DNA from: SURF-32 sp964648365
Lineage (GTDB): Bacteria; Planctomycetota; Phycisphaerae; UBA1845
Assembly (NCBI GenBank): GCA_964648365.1
Contig: CAZYLK010000277.1
Span: forward strand, 1-5,307
Direction: 5' to 3'
Length of the DNA stretch: 5,307 bases
This document shows, one piece after another, positions 1 to 5,055 of this stretch (positions are counted from its first letter, which is position 1; every line of letters starts with the position of its first letter). Position numbers and translations under genes: made by a program. Below the pieces are notes generated by a model, which was not told the origin of the DNA, made no database searches, and saw nothing but the letters and a program-made list of their open reading frames with translations.

Positions 1-55
1 CCGACGATCGAGCCCGAACCCCGTCCCGTGCTACCACAGATTCTGCGGAAGAACC

Positions 56-106
56 AAAAAAAATGCACCGGATGGCGATCAGACGGTGACCCCTCACGTC
101 GCCGTC
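56..106 (-). terminator. Possible minus-strand terminator with a T8 tract
   Basis: Read on the minus strand, two overlapping stems precede a run of eight T. The larger pairs 98-106 with 82-90 (nine pairs, one of them G-U, 7-nt loop) but ends 18 nt before the T run. The smaller pairs CACCG with CGGTG across a 13-nt loop and ends two bases before the T run. They share bases, so only one can form at a time. It could end a transcript coming from the structured region to the right. The stem next to the T run is weak, so confidence is low. Confidence 0.3.
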
Positions 107-240
107 CCCCGCCGCCCGGTGCTTGGGAGGGAGGAAATGAAGTTTATCTTCGCGGCGGCGCGCTTGAACGCGTGACCGCGATGTGTCGGCCGCCGGTCGC
201 GCCGGAGGCCGCGGATTGAAAAAAGGACGCTTGGACTTCC

Positions 241-309
241 GCGCCGGGATGCCGTTCGCCGTGCTGCCTCACGGCTCCCCTCCGGAACTACGGCGAACCG
301 CACCCGACG
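241..309 (-). other. Long imperfect hairpin downstream of the sRNA terminator
   Basis: GTTCGCCGT (254-262) pairs perfectly with ACGGCGAAC (290-298). After one mismatch (253/299) the stem continues for six more pairs (247-252 with 300-305), then after one bulged base for about four more. The pair 249/303 is a G-U wobble only in minus-strand RNA; on the plus strand it would be A-C, which favours minus-strand transcription. The 27-nt loop holds a G-rich stretch, GGAGGGGAG in minus-strand sense, and a GCC-GTGA-GGC mini-stem with a GNRA loop. It could be part of a longer readthrough leader, a separate RNA or a processing site. No known RNA family is recognised. Confidence 0.45.
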
Positions 310-333
310 ATCGGAAGCCAAGCGTTTCCCCGC

Positions 334-372
334 AAAAAACGTCGCTTGCCCAGGGGGGCTCGGCAAGCACGT
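334..372 (-). terminator. Intrinsic terminator of the candidate sRNA
   Basis: In minus-strand sense, ACGT-GCTTGCC (372-362) pairs with GGCAAGC-G-ACGT (350-339), giving eleven pairs with a single bulged G at 343. The loop is GAGCCCCCCTG (361-351), and the stem runs straight into T6 (339-334), whose first T also closes the stem. Stem, short loop and T tract are all present and in the right order for the minus strand only; on the plus strand no T run follows. The six-C loop is a possible contact site for G-rich ribosome binding sites, which is speculation. Confidence 0.8.
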
Positions 373-474
373 CCCCGCAGACTCAACTGCTTCTCACTCT
401 GAGCGATTCCGCCGGACCGCGAATCGGACTGACCTTCTTTCGACCTTCGGCTCGTGGTCCGGTTGACGTGTACG
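334..474 (-). ncRNA. Candidate sigma-54-dependent small RNA, about 141 nt
   Basis: A transcript is predicted from the -24/-12 promoter at 485-500 (C of the -12 GC at 486, so start near 474) to the T6 tract at 334-339. Its minus-strand sequence has no ATG, and its GTG or TTG frames are either a few codons long or run through the terminator hairpin, so it is probably noncoding. Predicted fold from the 5' end: CCGGACC (462-456) pairs with GGTCCGG (418-412), and after an A-C mismatch CGAG (454-451) pairs with TTCG (423-420), the last pair being G-U. The 27-nt loop between them carries GAAGGTC twice (448-442 and 437-431). Small hairpins follow at 403-393 and 390-377, then the terminator, whose loop is GAGCCCCCCTG. 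A competing hairpin at 404-426 could replace the 5' stem. The plan resembles Qrr RNAs of Vibrio, which use sigma-54 and the NtrC-type regulator LuxO, but I see no sequence similarity. Alternative: the attenuated leader of a gene beyond the left edge. Confidence 0.55.
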
Positions 475-484
475 CCCTCAAGAG

Positions 485-500
485 AGCAAGCCCGGTGCCA
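485..500 (-). promoter_or_regulatory. Sigma-54 (-24/-12) promoter, exact consensus core
   Basis: The minus strand reads C-TGGCAC-CGGGC-TTGCT from 501 to 485. This is the core of the RpoN consensus, TGGCAC-N5-TTGCW, with every fixed base and the exact spacing: GG at 499-498 (-25/-24) and GC at 487-486 (-13/-12), placing the transcription start near 474. By a hand estimate with equal base frequencies, a match this good is expected in well under one percent of windows this size. Sigma-54 promoters need an enhancer-binding activator, and one is encoded at 3651-2254. I found no second match with correct spacing in the window. Confidence 0.82.
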
Positions 501-607
501 GACGCCGAATTCCATCCCGGAATCGACGCAACGTGATGTGCAGCATTGATTTACGCGGTGTTGGCAGGCGACAGTCGGATCCCGGCGGGCCTGGCCGCGC
601 GATCGCA

Positions 608-631
608 ATATCACCCAGATTGGGTGTATAT
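608..631. promoter_or_regulatory. Dyad, candidate activator binding site (UAS)
   Basis: ATATCACCCA (608-617) and TGGGTGtATAT (621-631) form an inverted repeat around GAT: six perfect pairs, then four more after skipping T627. It is AT-flanked in a GC-rich region. Its centre lies about 145 bp upstream of the predicted start of the sigma-54 promoter, in the range where NtrC-type activators usually bind. It also lies 70 bp past the end of the 409-residue gene, so it could be a hairpin ending that transcript, but no T run follows on either strand. I favour the binding-site reading. Confidence 0.5.
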
Positions 632-700
632 CCCCGAATGACTGAGTCGCCGAGAGGCGCCCGTCCGGCATCCTCCGCGGAAGCGGCGGCGGGCGTGGCG

Positions 701-1930
701 TCAGGGGCAGCGAGCCCGGGAGCGGAGCCGGTCGCCGCAGGCGAGGTGGACGCGGCTGACGTGCCGTCCCGGTTCCAATCCTAACCACACGGCCGTCGCG
801 CGGCCGTTGTCGTCGACGATGGCCTCGATCGGCGTTTGACCTTCAAGCTCAAACACCACCGCCGTGGTGGGGAAACCGCCTCGAAGAATGGTCTTGTACT
901 CGGTTCCCTCGTTGGTCGCGTTGCACACCGCCTTGAAGCTCTCGTCCCCGCTGCAACGGTTCAGAGGACATTCGACCGTGTCGAACAGCACGTCCCCGCA
1001 CGAGAGTTCAATCTCGACGGCACACTGGCCGGGCCTTACTCCATCCCACCGCGCGTCCACGACGCCCTCTTTGTCGAATCGCCCGGCCACGTCCGGCTGA
1101 TCGTCGAGTCGGAATGTGACCTGTGCCCCTTCCATGCCGCCACGTGCCTGGGCCCGGACGACGTTGACGCCGCGCTCCGTTTCACAAACCGCCTCAAGGG
1201 TCTCCTCGTCGGAGCAGAGCATCCAGTCCAGCGCGCTGCTGACCAGCGCCTGCGCCGCGGGGGTGTCGTGCTGGTCCGGATCCAACGTCCACACCAGCAG
1301 CCGGCCCGCGTCGATGCGGCCGCCACGGATCAGCGGCAGCGGCGGATTGGAGTCGTCGATGGCCAGCACCGGAAGGAGCCCCATTGGCAGCGCCCCGTGA
1401 TAGGACGAACCCCAGTAGGACAGGCACAGGAAGTGCGGATCGCGCCGGCACTCTTCTTCATGAGGAAACGGGCGAAACAGCGGATGCTGCGGGTCGGCGT
1501 GTCGCACGAAGTCGCCGAACAGGCGCTGGCCCGGCTGGAGCCCGCGCACCAGCACCGGCGGCAGAAAGGCGTATTCATCTCCGTTCGCGGTGGACGCGCC
1601 GCCATACGCCTGAACACCGACGATCAGCCGGCCGCCGCCGCGCACGTACGCCTCTATGTCGCCAGCCCTCGCCGCCAGGGCGGTCGCGTAGGCCGGCGTC
1701 TTCTTCGCGTTGTAGTTGTCGGACAGGTAGACGACGTCGAACGCGGAGAAGTTCACCGTCGCGATGTCGATGGCGTCGATCTCCGTCGTACGGTGCTCGC
1801 CGAACCGTTCGATGATCCGGTTCTGCCAGTCCTGCCCGATGACGAAAGTCAGGATTTCCGCGGCCTGCGCGCACGGCGCCAGGCACAGGCAAGAGGCGAC
1901 AACGATCTGGCACGGCCCCACACGGCGCAT
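701..1930 (-). CDS. Exported protein: amidotransferase-like domain plus two 80-residue repeats
   Basis: 409 residues. Residues 1-23 form a signal peptide ending in AQA before AEILTF, so the product is exported. Residues 24-238 look like a class I glutamine-amidotransferase/ThuA-like alpha-beta domain: an opening beta strand (ILTFVIG), 'FDVVYLSDNY', then 'YVRGGGRLIVGVQAYGG' where the nucleophile elbow would sit, and a final 'LLVWTLDPDQ' strand with the helix ALVSSALDWML. No cysteine occupies the elbow, so binding is more likely than amidotransfer. Residues 243-322 and 330-409 are two ungapped repeats with three shared cysteines. The ATG at 1930 is the first possible start, since an in-frame TGA lies two codons upstream. 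It has no clear ribosome binding site, so translation may be weak or leaderless. Its substrate and pathway are unknown. It lies 323 bp downstream of the regulator on the same strand and may be read from it or from its own promoter. Confidence 0.85.
   Translation of the reverse strand: MRRVGPCQIVVASCLCLAPCAQAAEILTFVIGQDWQNRIIERFGEHRTTEIDAIDIATVNFSAFDVVYLSDNYNAKKTPAYATALAARAGDIEAYVRGGGRLIVGVQAYGGASTANGDEYAFLPPVLVRGLQPGQRLFGDFVRHADPQHPLFRPFPHEEECRRDPHFLCLSYWGSSYHGALPMGLLPVLAIDDSNPPLPLIRGGRIDAGRLLVWTLDPDQHDTPAAQALVSSALDWMLCSDEETLEAVCETERGVNVVRAQARGGMEGAQVTFRLDDQPDVAGRFDKEGVVDARWDGVRPGQCAVEIELSCGDVLFDTVECPLNRCSGDESFKAVCNATNEGTEYKTILRGGFPTTAVVFELEGQTPIEAIVDDNGRATAVWLGLEPGRHVSRVHLACGDRLRSRARCP
704..943 (-). 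repeat. Second copy of the 80-residue tandem domain
   Basis: Residues 330-409 of the 409-residue protein run from ESFKAVC to the terminal RCP. Against residues 243-322 I count about 25 identities in 80 with no gap, including C7, R21-G22-G23, V29-x-F31-x-L33, D44-x-x-G47, W53-x-G55, P58-G59, L67-x-C69-G70-D71 and C79-P80 of the unit. The alternating hydrophobic pattern suggests a small Ig-like beta-sandwich. The protein ends exactly at the end of this unit. Confidence 0.75.
965..1204 (-). repeat. First copy of the 80-residue tandem domain
   Basis: Residues 243-322 of the 409-residue protein run from ETLEAVC to ECP, and a seven-residue linker joins them to the second copy. The three unit cysteines at positions 7, 69 and 79 are kept; one extra cysteine is present at unit position 61. 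The copies have diverged enough to indicate an old duplication. Confidence 0.75.
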
Positions 1931-1948
1931 GGGTCAATCGTCCGAATC

Positions 1949-1972
1949 GAGGCTGGGGGGATCAGCAGCCTC
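1949..1972 (-). other. Inverted repeat just upstream of the 409-residue gene
   Basis: GAGGCTG (1949-1955) and CAGCCTC (1966-1972) are perfect complements around a 10-nt loop and end 18 bp before the ATG at 1930. In minus-strand RNA the loop is C-rich (five C). It could limit ribosome access to a start that already lacks a clear ribosome binding site, or be an operator. Confidence 0.35.
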
Positions 1973-1980
1973 TATACGAC

Positions 1981-2034
1981 GTGTGGCCCGGTCGTCCGGC
2001 CGGTGATTTCACCGGCGAGAAGCCGGCGCCACAC
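1981..2034 (-). other. Nested inverted repeats in the leader of the 409-residue gene
   Basis: An outer pair GTGTGGC (1981-1987) / GCCACAC (2028-2034) encloses an inner pair GCCGGTGA (1999-2006) / TCACCGGC (2009-2016). The inner pair competes with CCGGC-GAGAA-GCCGG (2012-2026), so two mutually exclusive hairpins are possible. No known riboswitch core was recognised. High G+C makes chance stems common. Confidence 0.3.
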
Positions 2035-2217
2035 AGAGAAAGCCAGCCTTTCAACGGCTGTCAGCCTGCCCGCGGCACGGTGCGACGTGGCGTGCTCAGC
2101 GTCTTCTTCTTTCCCCACGCGTCCTGACCGGGGCGGTGCCGCCACGGCACCCGGCGCTCCGGTGCGCGAACCGCCCTCGGCACAACGCCACCTATTGTAG
2201 CGGGGCGAGTGCCGTTT

Positions 2218-2237
2218 TCTCACCCCGCCGGGTGAGA
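2218..2237 (-). other. Hairpin or dyad after the regulator gene
   Basis: CTCACCC (2219-2225) and GGGTGAG (2230-2236) pair around CGCC, with one more T-A pair outside. It begins 17 bp after the regulator stop codon. On the minus strand it is followed by AAAAC rather than T, so it is not a standard intrinsic terminator. The half-site TCACCC/GGGTGA also occurs in the dyad at 608-631, but with a spacer of five instead of four, so it may be a related binding site. Confidence 0.4.
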
Positions 2238-2253
2238 TTCGGACCCGCATCGC

Positions 2254-3651
2254 TTACGATTTTGACTTCTTCTGTACCCGATAACGCAGCGCGTCCCGTG
2301 TGATTCCCAGAATTCGGGCGGCGCGGCTGACATTGTGCTTTGCGTATTCCAGCGCCGCCTGGATGATCCGCTGTTCCACCTCCTCCAGGGTGGGCTGGCC
2401 CGCGGCGAAATCCAGCTCGATCAGATCCTGTCCGCCGACCCGCACGGCCACACCGCCGGGATCAGCCACCGGCCGGATGGGCAGGTGTTCCCGGCGGATG
2501 TAGTCGCCGTCGAGCATGAGGACGATGCTCTCGACCACGTGCGACAGTTCCCGGACGTTTCCCGGCCAGTCGTAGGCCCGAAGCGCCGCCAGCGCGTCCG
2601 GCGTGACGCCCCGCACGTCGACGCCGGCCCGCTGGGCAAACTCGGCGACGAAATACAACGTCAGATCCTCGATGTCGTCGTCGCGCTGTCGCAGCGGCGG
2701 AATCTCGATCGTCACGACGCACAGCCGATGATAGAGATCCTGCCGGAATTCTCCCGCGGCGATGGCGGCGTGCAGGTCGCGGTTGGTGGCGGCGATGACG
2801 TGGACGTCGACGCCGCGTTCGGTGGTGGCGCCGACGGGGCGGATGGACTTCTTTTCGATGGCGGCCAGGAGCTTCGCCTGGTTGGACAGGGGCAGGTGGC
2901 CGATTTCGTCGAGAAAGATCGTCCCGCCCTGGGCGACCTCAAAGAGCCCCTTCTTGCTGGTTCGCGCGTCGGTGAAGGCGCCTTTGACGTGGCCGAACAG
3001 CTCGGACTCGAACAGTTCCGAAGGGATGGCCGTGCAATTGACGTAAACGAAGGGCCGCGCGCTGCGCGGGCCTTCGTAGTGAATCGCGCGGGCAATGAGA
3101 TCCTTGCCGGTTCCGGTCTCGCCCGTGATCAGGATGGTGGGCGGCGCCTCCGACTGCATGGCCGGTCCGGCCGCCAGGCGGCGGATCTTCGTCTTGATCT
3201 GCCCGATCGCGGCCGAGCGCCCGACGACGCGGTCGAGCGCGCTGTCGCCGCGCTCGCGGTCGCGCAGATAGCTCAGCGTGGCTTCCAGCTCCCGCCGCCG
3301 CAGCACGCGCTCCAGAACGAGGTTGAGTTCGGTCAGCCGGCCGGACTTGGTGATAAAATCCTCCGCCCCGTCTTTGATGGCCCGCACGGCGGTCTCGATG
3401 TCGCCGTGGGCCGTCATCATGACGATGGAGCTGTCGACGTGGTGGGCCTTCAGCGCGTGCATGACGTCCATGCCGCTCATCTGCGGCAGCATCAGATCGA
3501 GCAGCACCAGGTCCGGCTCCGTGGCCAGCACCCGCTCGACGCCCTCCTCGCCGGTCACGGCCAGTTCGACCGCGTGGCCGGCGAACTCGAGCGAGTCACG
3601 CAAGTTGCGGCCGAGGACAGGCTCATCTTCAATGATGACGATTCGGGCCAA
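2254..3651 (-). CDS. Sigma-54-dependent response regulator (NtrC family)
   Basis: 465 residues from the TTG at 3651. Receiver domain at about 2-120: acidic pair E8-D9, phosphoacceptor D52 in 'LLDLMLP', T80 and K102; the usual K-P after the last strand is K-S here. AAA+ domain at about 141-370: Walker A GETGTGKD (177-184), sigma-54-contacting loop GAFTDA (224-229, a variant of GAFTGA), Walker B IFLDEI (245-250), AATNRD (287-292), arginines in FRQDLYHRL (302-310) and GNVREL (364-369). Fis-type helix-turn-helix at about 424-460 (NVSRAARILGITRDALRYRV). All catalytic motifs are intact, so it should be an ATP-hydrolysing activator that remodels sigma-54 polymerase after phosphorylation. No partner kinase is in the window. 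The TTG start is chosen because AAGGGGAGT precedes it by eight bases and the receiver fold starts right there; an upstream ATG at 3750 or 3861 would add a glycine-rich tail that looks noncoding. It may control the promoter at 485-500. Confidence 0.93.
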   Translation of the reverse strand: MARIVIIEDEPVLGRNLRDSLEFAGHAVELAVTGEEGVERVLATEPDLVLLDLMLPQMSGMDVMHALKAHHVDSSIVMMTAHGDIETAVRAIKDGAEDFITKSGRLTELNLVLERVLRRRELEATLSYLRDRERGDSALDRVVGRSAAIGQIKTKIRRLAAGPAMQSEAPPTILITGETGTGKDLIARAIHYEGPRSARPFVYVNCTAIPSELFESELFGHVKGAFTDARTSKKGLFEVAQGGTIFLDEIGHLPLSNQAKLLAAIEKKSIRPVGATTERGVDVHVIAATNRDLHAAIAAGEFRQDLYHRLCVVTIEIPPLRQRDDDIEDLTLYFVAEFAQRAGVDVRGVTPDALAALRAYDWPGNVRELSHVVESIVLMLDGDYIRREHLPIRPVADPGGVAVRVGGQDLIELDFAAGQPTLEEVEQRIIQAALEYAKHNVSRAARILGITRDALRYRVQKKSKS

Positions 3652-3659
3652 GCCGAAGG

Positions 3660-3668
3660 ACTCCCCTT
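3660..3668 (-). promoter_or_regulatory. Ribosome binding site that fixes a TTG start
   Basis: AAGGGGAGT on the minus strand ends eight bases before TTG at 3651. The in-frame GTG at 3678 lies upstream of this site and has no comparable motif, so TTG is the better start, giving a protein that begins (M)ARIVIIEDEP, as receivers usually do. Confidence 0.75.
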
Positions 3669-3695
3669 GCGTTCGCACCGCCGCGTGCAGCAAGC

Positions 3696-3718
3696 CCACG
3701 GCGCCGGCGACGCCGTGG
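3696..3718 (-). other. Hairpin in the regulator leader
   Basis: CCACGGCG (3696-3703) and CGCCGTGG (3711-3718) are perfect complements around seven bases. It lies inside the predicted 5' leader of the regulator, about 27 nt upstream of its ribosome binding site. It may be a stabilising hairpin or an autoregulatory operator, or chance in GC-rich DNA. Confidence 0.35.
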
Positions 3719-3748
3719 CCCCCGCCGGACGGTAACCCCCCGCCGGGC

Positions 3749-3776
3749 ATTGTAGGGCGGGCCGGCGGCCTCACAA
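3749..3776 (-). promoter_or_regulatory. Candidate sigma-70 promoter of the regulator
   Basis: On the minus strand TTGTGA (3776-3771) is separated by 16 bp from TACAAT (3754-3749). The -10 matches TATAAT at five of six positions and the -35 matches TTGACA at four of six. The start would be near 3741, giving a leader of about 90 nt before the TTG. It lies just after the terminator of the upstream gene, where a new promoter is needed. Confidence 0.5.
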
Positions 3777-3783
3777 CCGACGC

Positions 3784-3821
3784 AAGGAAACAAGAGCGGC
3801 CGGCTCCGACGAGCCGGCCGC
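3784..3821 (-). terminator. Strong intrinsic terminator after the secreted-protein gene
   Basis: GCGGCCGGCTC (3796-3806) and GAGCCGGCCGC (3811-3821) form a perfect 11-bp stem with a 4-nt loop. On the minus strand it is followed by TCTTGTTTCCTT. It lies about 83 bp past the stop at 3904 and separates that gene from the regulator. Confidence 0.8.
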
Positions 3822-3859
3822 CCCCGTGCTTATCAAGCGCTGCGTCGTGCAGCATCAGC

Positions 3860-3893
3860 AAAGACCCGGCGCCGGCTGTGCCGGCGGGCCGGG
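3860..3893 (-). terminator. First hairpin after the secreted-protein gene
   Basis: GCCGGC (3871-3876) pairs with GCCGGC (3880-3885) around TGT. The stem extends by C-G at 3870/3886 and, past a two-base bulge, by five more pairs (3865-3869 with 3889-3893). TCTTT follows on the minus strand. It starts 10 bp after the stop codon and with 3784-3821 makes a tandem terminator. Confidence 0.55.
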
Positions 3894-3903
3894 GCTTTCG
3901 AGA

Positions 3904-5055
3904 TTACGAGCACTCTTCGCGCTTGCCCTTGATCTTCTTGCAGAAGCCGTCGCCGCCGTCCGGGCAGTCGATCTGCTTCACGCTGATCTTCTTGCCGCAG
4001 TCCTTTACGTCTTCGCACGCACTGCCGTCAGAATAGAGATCGCCCTTCTGCGGGCAGACGTCGCAGCCCTTCTTGGCCTTCGAGTTCTTCTTGAGGGCGT
4101 ACTGGCAGGAGGTACCGCTGCTGCCGCCGGTGCCGACCAGGACGAACGGGCGATCGCTGGGCAGGGCCGAGCAGCCGTCCGAGTTGGGGAACCAGCCATT
4201 AGTGGCGACTTCGAAGTACCGGCTGTTGTCCGTGTCCGGATCGTACGGCGCGGACGTCGGCATCCACGGGCCGGAAGCGGCCTGGCCGCGGGTGGCAAAC
4301 TCGATCCAGTACGTACCGGCCTCGAGCGGGTCGAGCCAGCTCATGTCGAACGTCACGGTCTTCAGAACGCAGGCTACGTTGAGCAGGTCGGTCGGCGCCA
4401 CGCGATTGGCGTGCGAGTACTGGCTGGTCATCGCCAGCCGGTTGGTGACCATGTCGCCGGCAATGACGGCGCCACCGTCACCGGGAACGCCGTCCCAGAT
4501 CTGGATGTAGATCTCGGTGATCAACTGCTCGCGGGTGGAGTTGGTCTGGTAGATCCAGGTGATGCCCTGCGCGATGTCCCACGTCTCGCCATCGGGCACC
4601 GTGAAGTCGTCCGCCTGGTGGAACGCGGTAACCAGCGTGTTGTTGCCCCATGTGCAGTTGGGCGCCTCGTAGGCGGAGGCGTCCTCGCCGTCGAAGCCGA
4701 CGCCGCCGAGCACGAACACGTTATCGGCGCCGTTGTTGAACAGCACGCCGTTGTCGCCGTTGGGATCCAGGCCACCGTTGCACCAGCGGGCGCCCCCATT
4801 CGGATCCTGCTCGCAGGCCGCGGCGGCGTGGGTGCAATCCGACTGGATACAGGGCGTGCCGCCGCCATCCTGGGCGAAGACGCTGCAGACGCAGTCCGCG
4901 CTCATACCAGGATCGACCGGGTTCGGCGCCGGCGTACTGAACGTCGGCGCGCCGCCGCCGTTCGTAATCTCGTCGTCTGCATACTGCGGCTGATCGGCCC
5001 GCACAAGGCTGGCCAAGGCCATACACGCCACGATCGCACTAACCTTCCTCAACAT
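3904..5055 (-). CDS. Secreted cysteine-rich beta-sandwich protein
   Basis: 383 residues from ATG at 5055 to TAA at 3904. Residues 1-20 are a signal peptide (MLRKVSAIVACMALASLVRA) with likely cleavage before DQPQY. Residues about 52-95 form a first cysteine cluster (C55, C57, C69, C74, C81, C92). Residues about 110-310 look like a beta-sandwich: 'HQADDFTVPDGETWDI', 'EIYIQIWDGVPG', 'GTYWIEFATRG', and 'RPFVLVGTG' at the end, a pattern I associate with exported planctomycete proteins of unknown role. Residues 311-383 are a lysine-rich tail with eight cysteines (C317 to C382), probably a disulfide knot. No transmembrane anchor or PEP-CTERM is seen, so it is probably released or held by its basic tail. 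It is a stand-alone unit followed by two hairpins. No enzyme motif is visible and its function is unknown. Confidence 0.88.
   Translation of the reverse strand: MLRKVSAIVACMALASLVRADQPQYADDEITNGGGAPTFSTPAPNPVDPGMSADCVCSVFAQDGGGTPCIQSDCTHAAAACEQDPNGGARWCNGGLDPNGDNGVLFNNGADNVFVLGGVGFDGEDASAYEAPNCTWGNNTLVTAFHQADDFTVPDGETWDIAQGITWIYQTNSTREQLITEIYIQIWDGVPGDGGAVIAGDMVTNRLAMTSQYSHANRVAPTDLLNVACVLKTVTFDMSWLDPLEAGTYWIEFATRGQAASGPWMPTSAPYDPDTDNSRYFEVATNGWFPNSDGCSALPSDRPFVLVGTGGSSGTSCQYALKKNSKAKKGCDVCPQKGDLYSDGSACEDVKDCGKKISVKQIDCPDGGDGFCKKIKGKREECS

Larger units (their letters stand above)
1..333. other. Left-edge intergenic DNA without a convincing gene
   Basis: No reading frame here looks like a protein gene: the open frames on both strands have arginine- and proline-rich, low-complexity translations, no family motif and no good start signal. 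What the stretch does hold is a long hairpin at 241-309, a smaller one at 82-106, a T8 tract on the minus strand at 56-63, a T6 tract on the minus strand at 220-225, and a 12-codon frame with a good ribosome binding site at 137-175 on the plus strand. If the sigma-54 promoter at 485-500 is read past its terminator, this region would be the rest of a leader for a gene beyond the left edge. Confidence 0.6.

Noticed and set aside
183..536. 117-codon plus-strand open frame starting at GTG
   Set aside because: Third codon positions are not enriched in G/C as in the real genes, there is no domain, and it runs through the sRNA stems in the antisense direction.
599..606. GCGATCGC palindrome, also present near 4149
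   Set aside because: It resembles the cyanobacterial HIP1 octamer, but two copies in GC-rich DNA are unremarkable and nothing else here looks cyanobacterial.
288..788. 166-codon minus-strand open frame
   Set aside because: It overlaps the end of the 409-residue gene, the dyad, the sigma-54 promoter and the terminator, and its translation is low in complexity with no ribosome binding site.
1913..1930. TGGCAC on the plus strand near the start of the 409-residue gene
   Set aside because: No GC element follows at the -12 position, and it lies inside the coding region.
836..2200. Long plus-strand open frame opposite the 409-residue gene
   Set aside because: It is the antisense shadow of a GC-rich gene: arginine- and histidine-rich translation, no domain, while the minus-strand frame has a signal peptide and repeats.
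2335..3735. 466-codon plus-strand open frame opposite the regulator
   Set aside because: The minus strand encodes every motif of an NtrC-type activator; the plus-strand translation has no recognisable motif.
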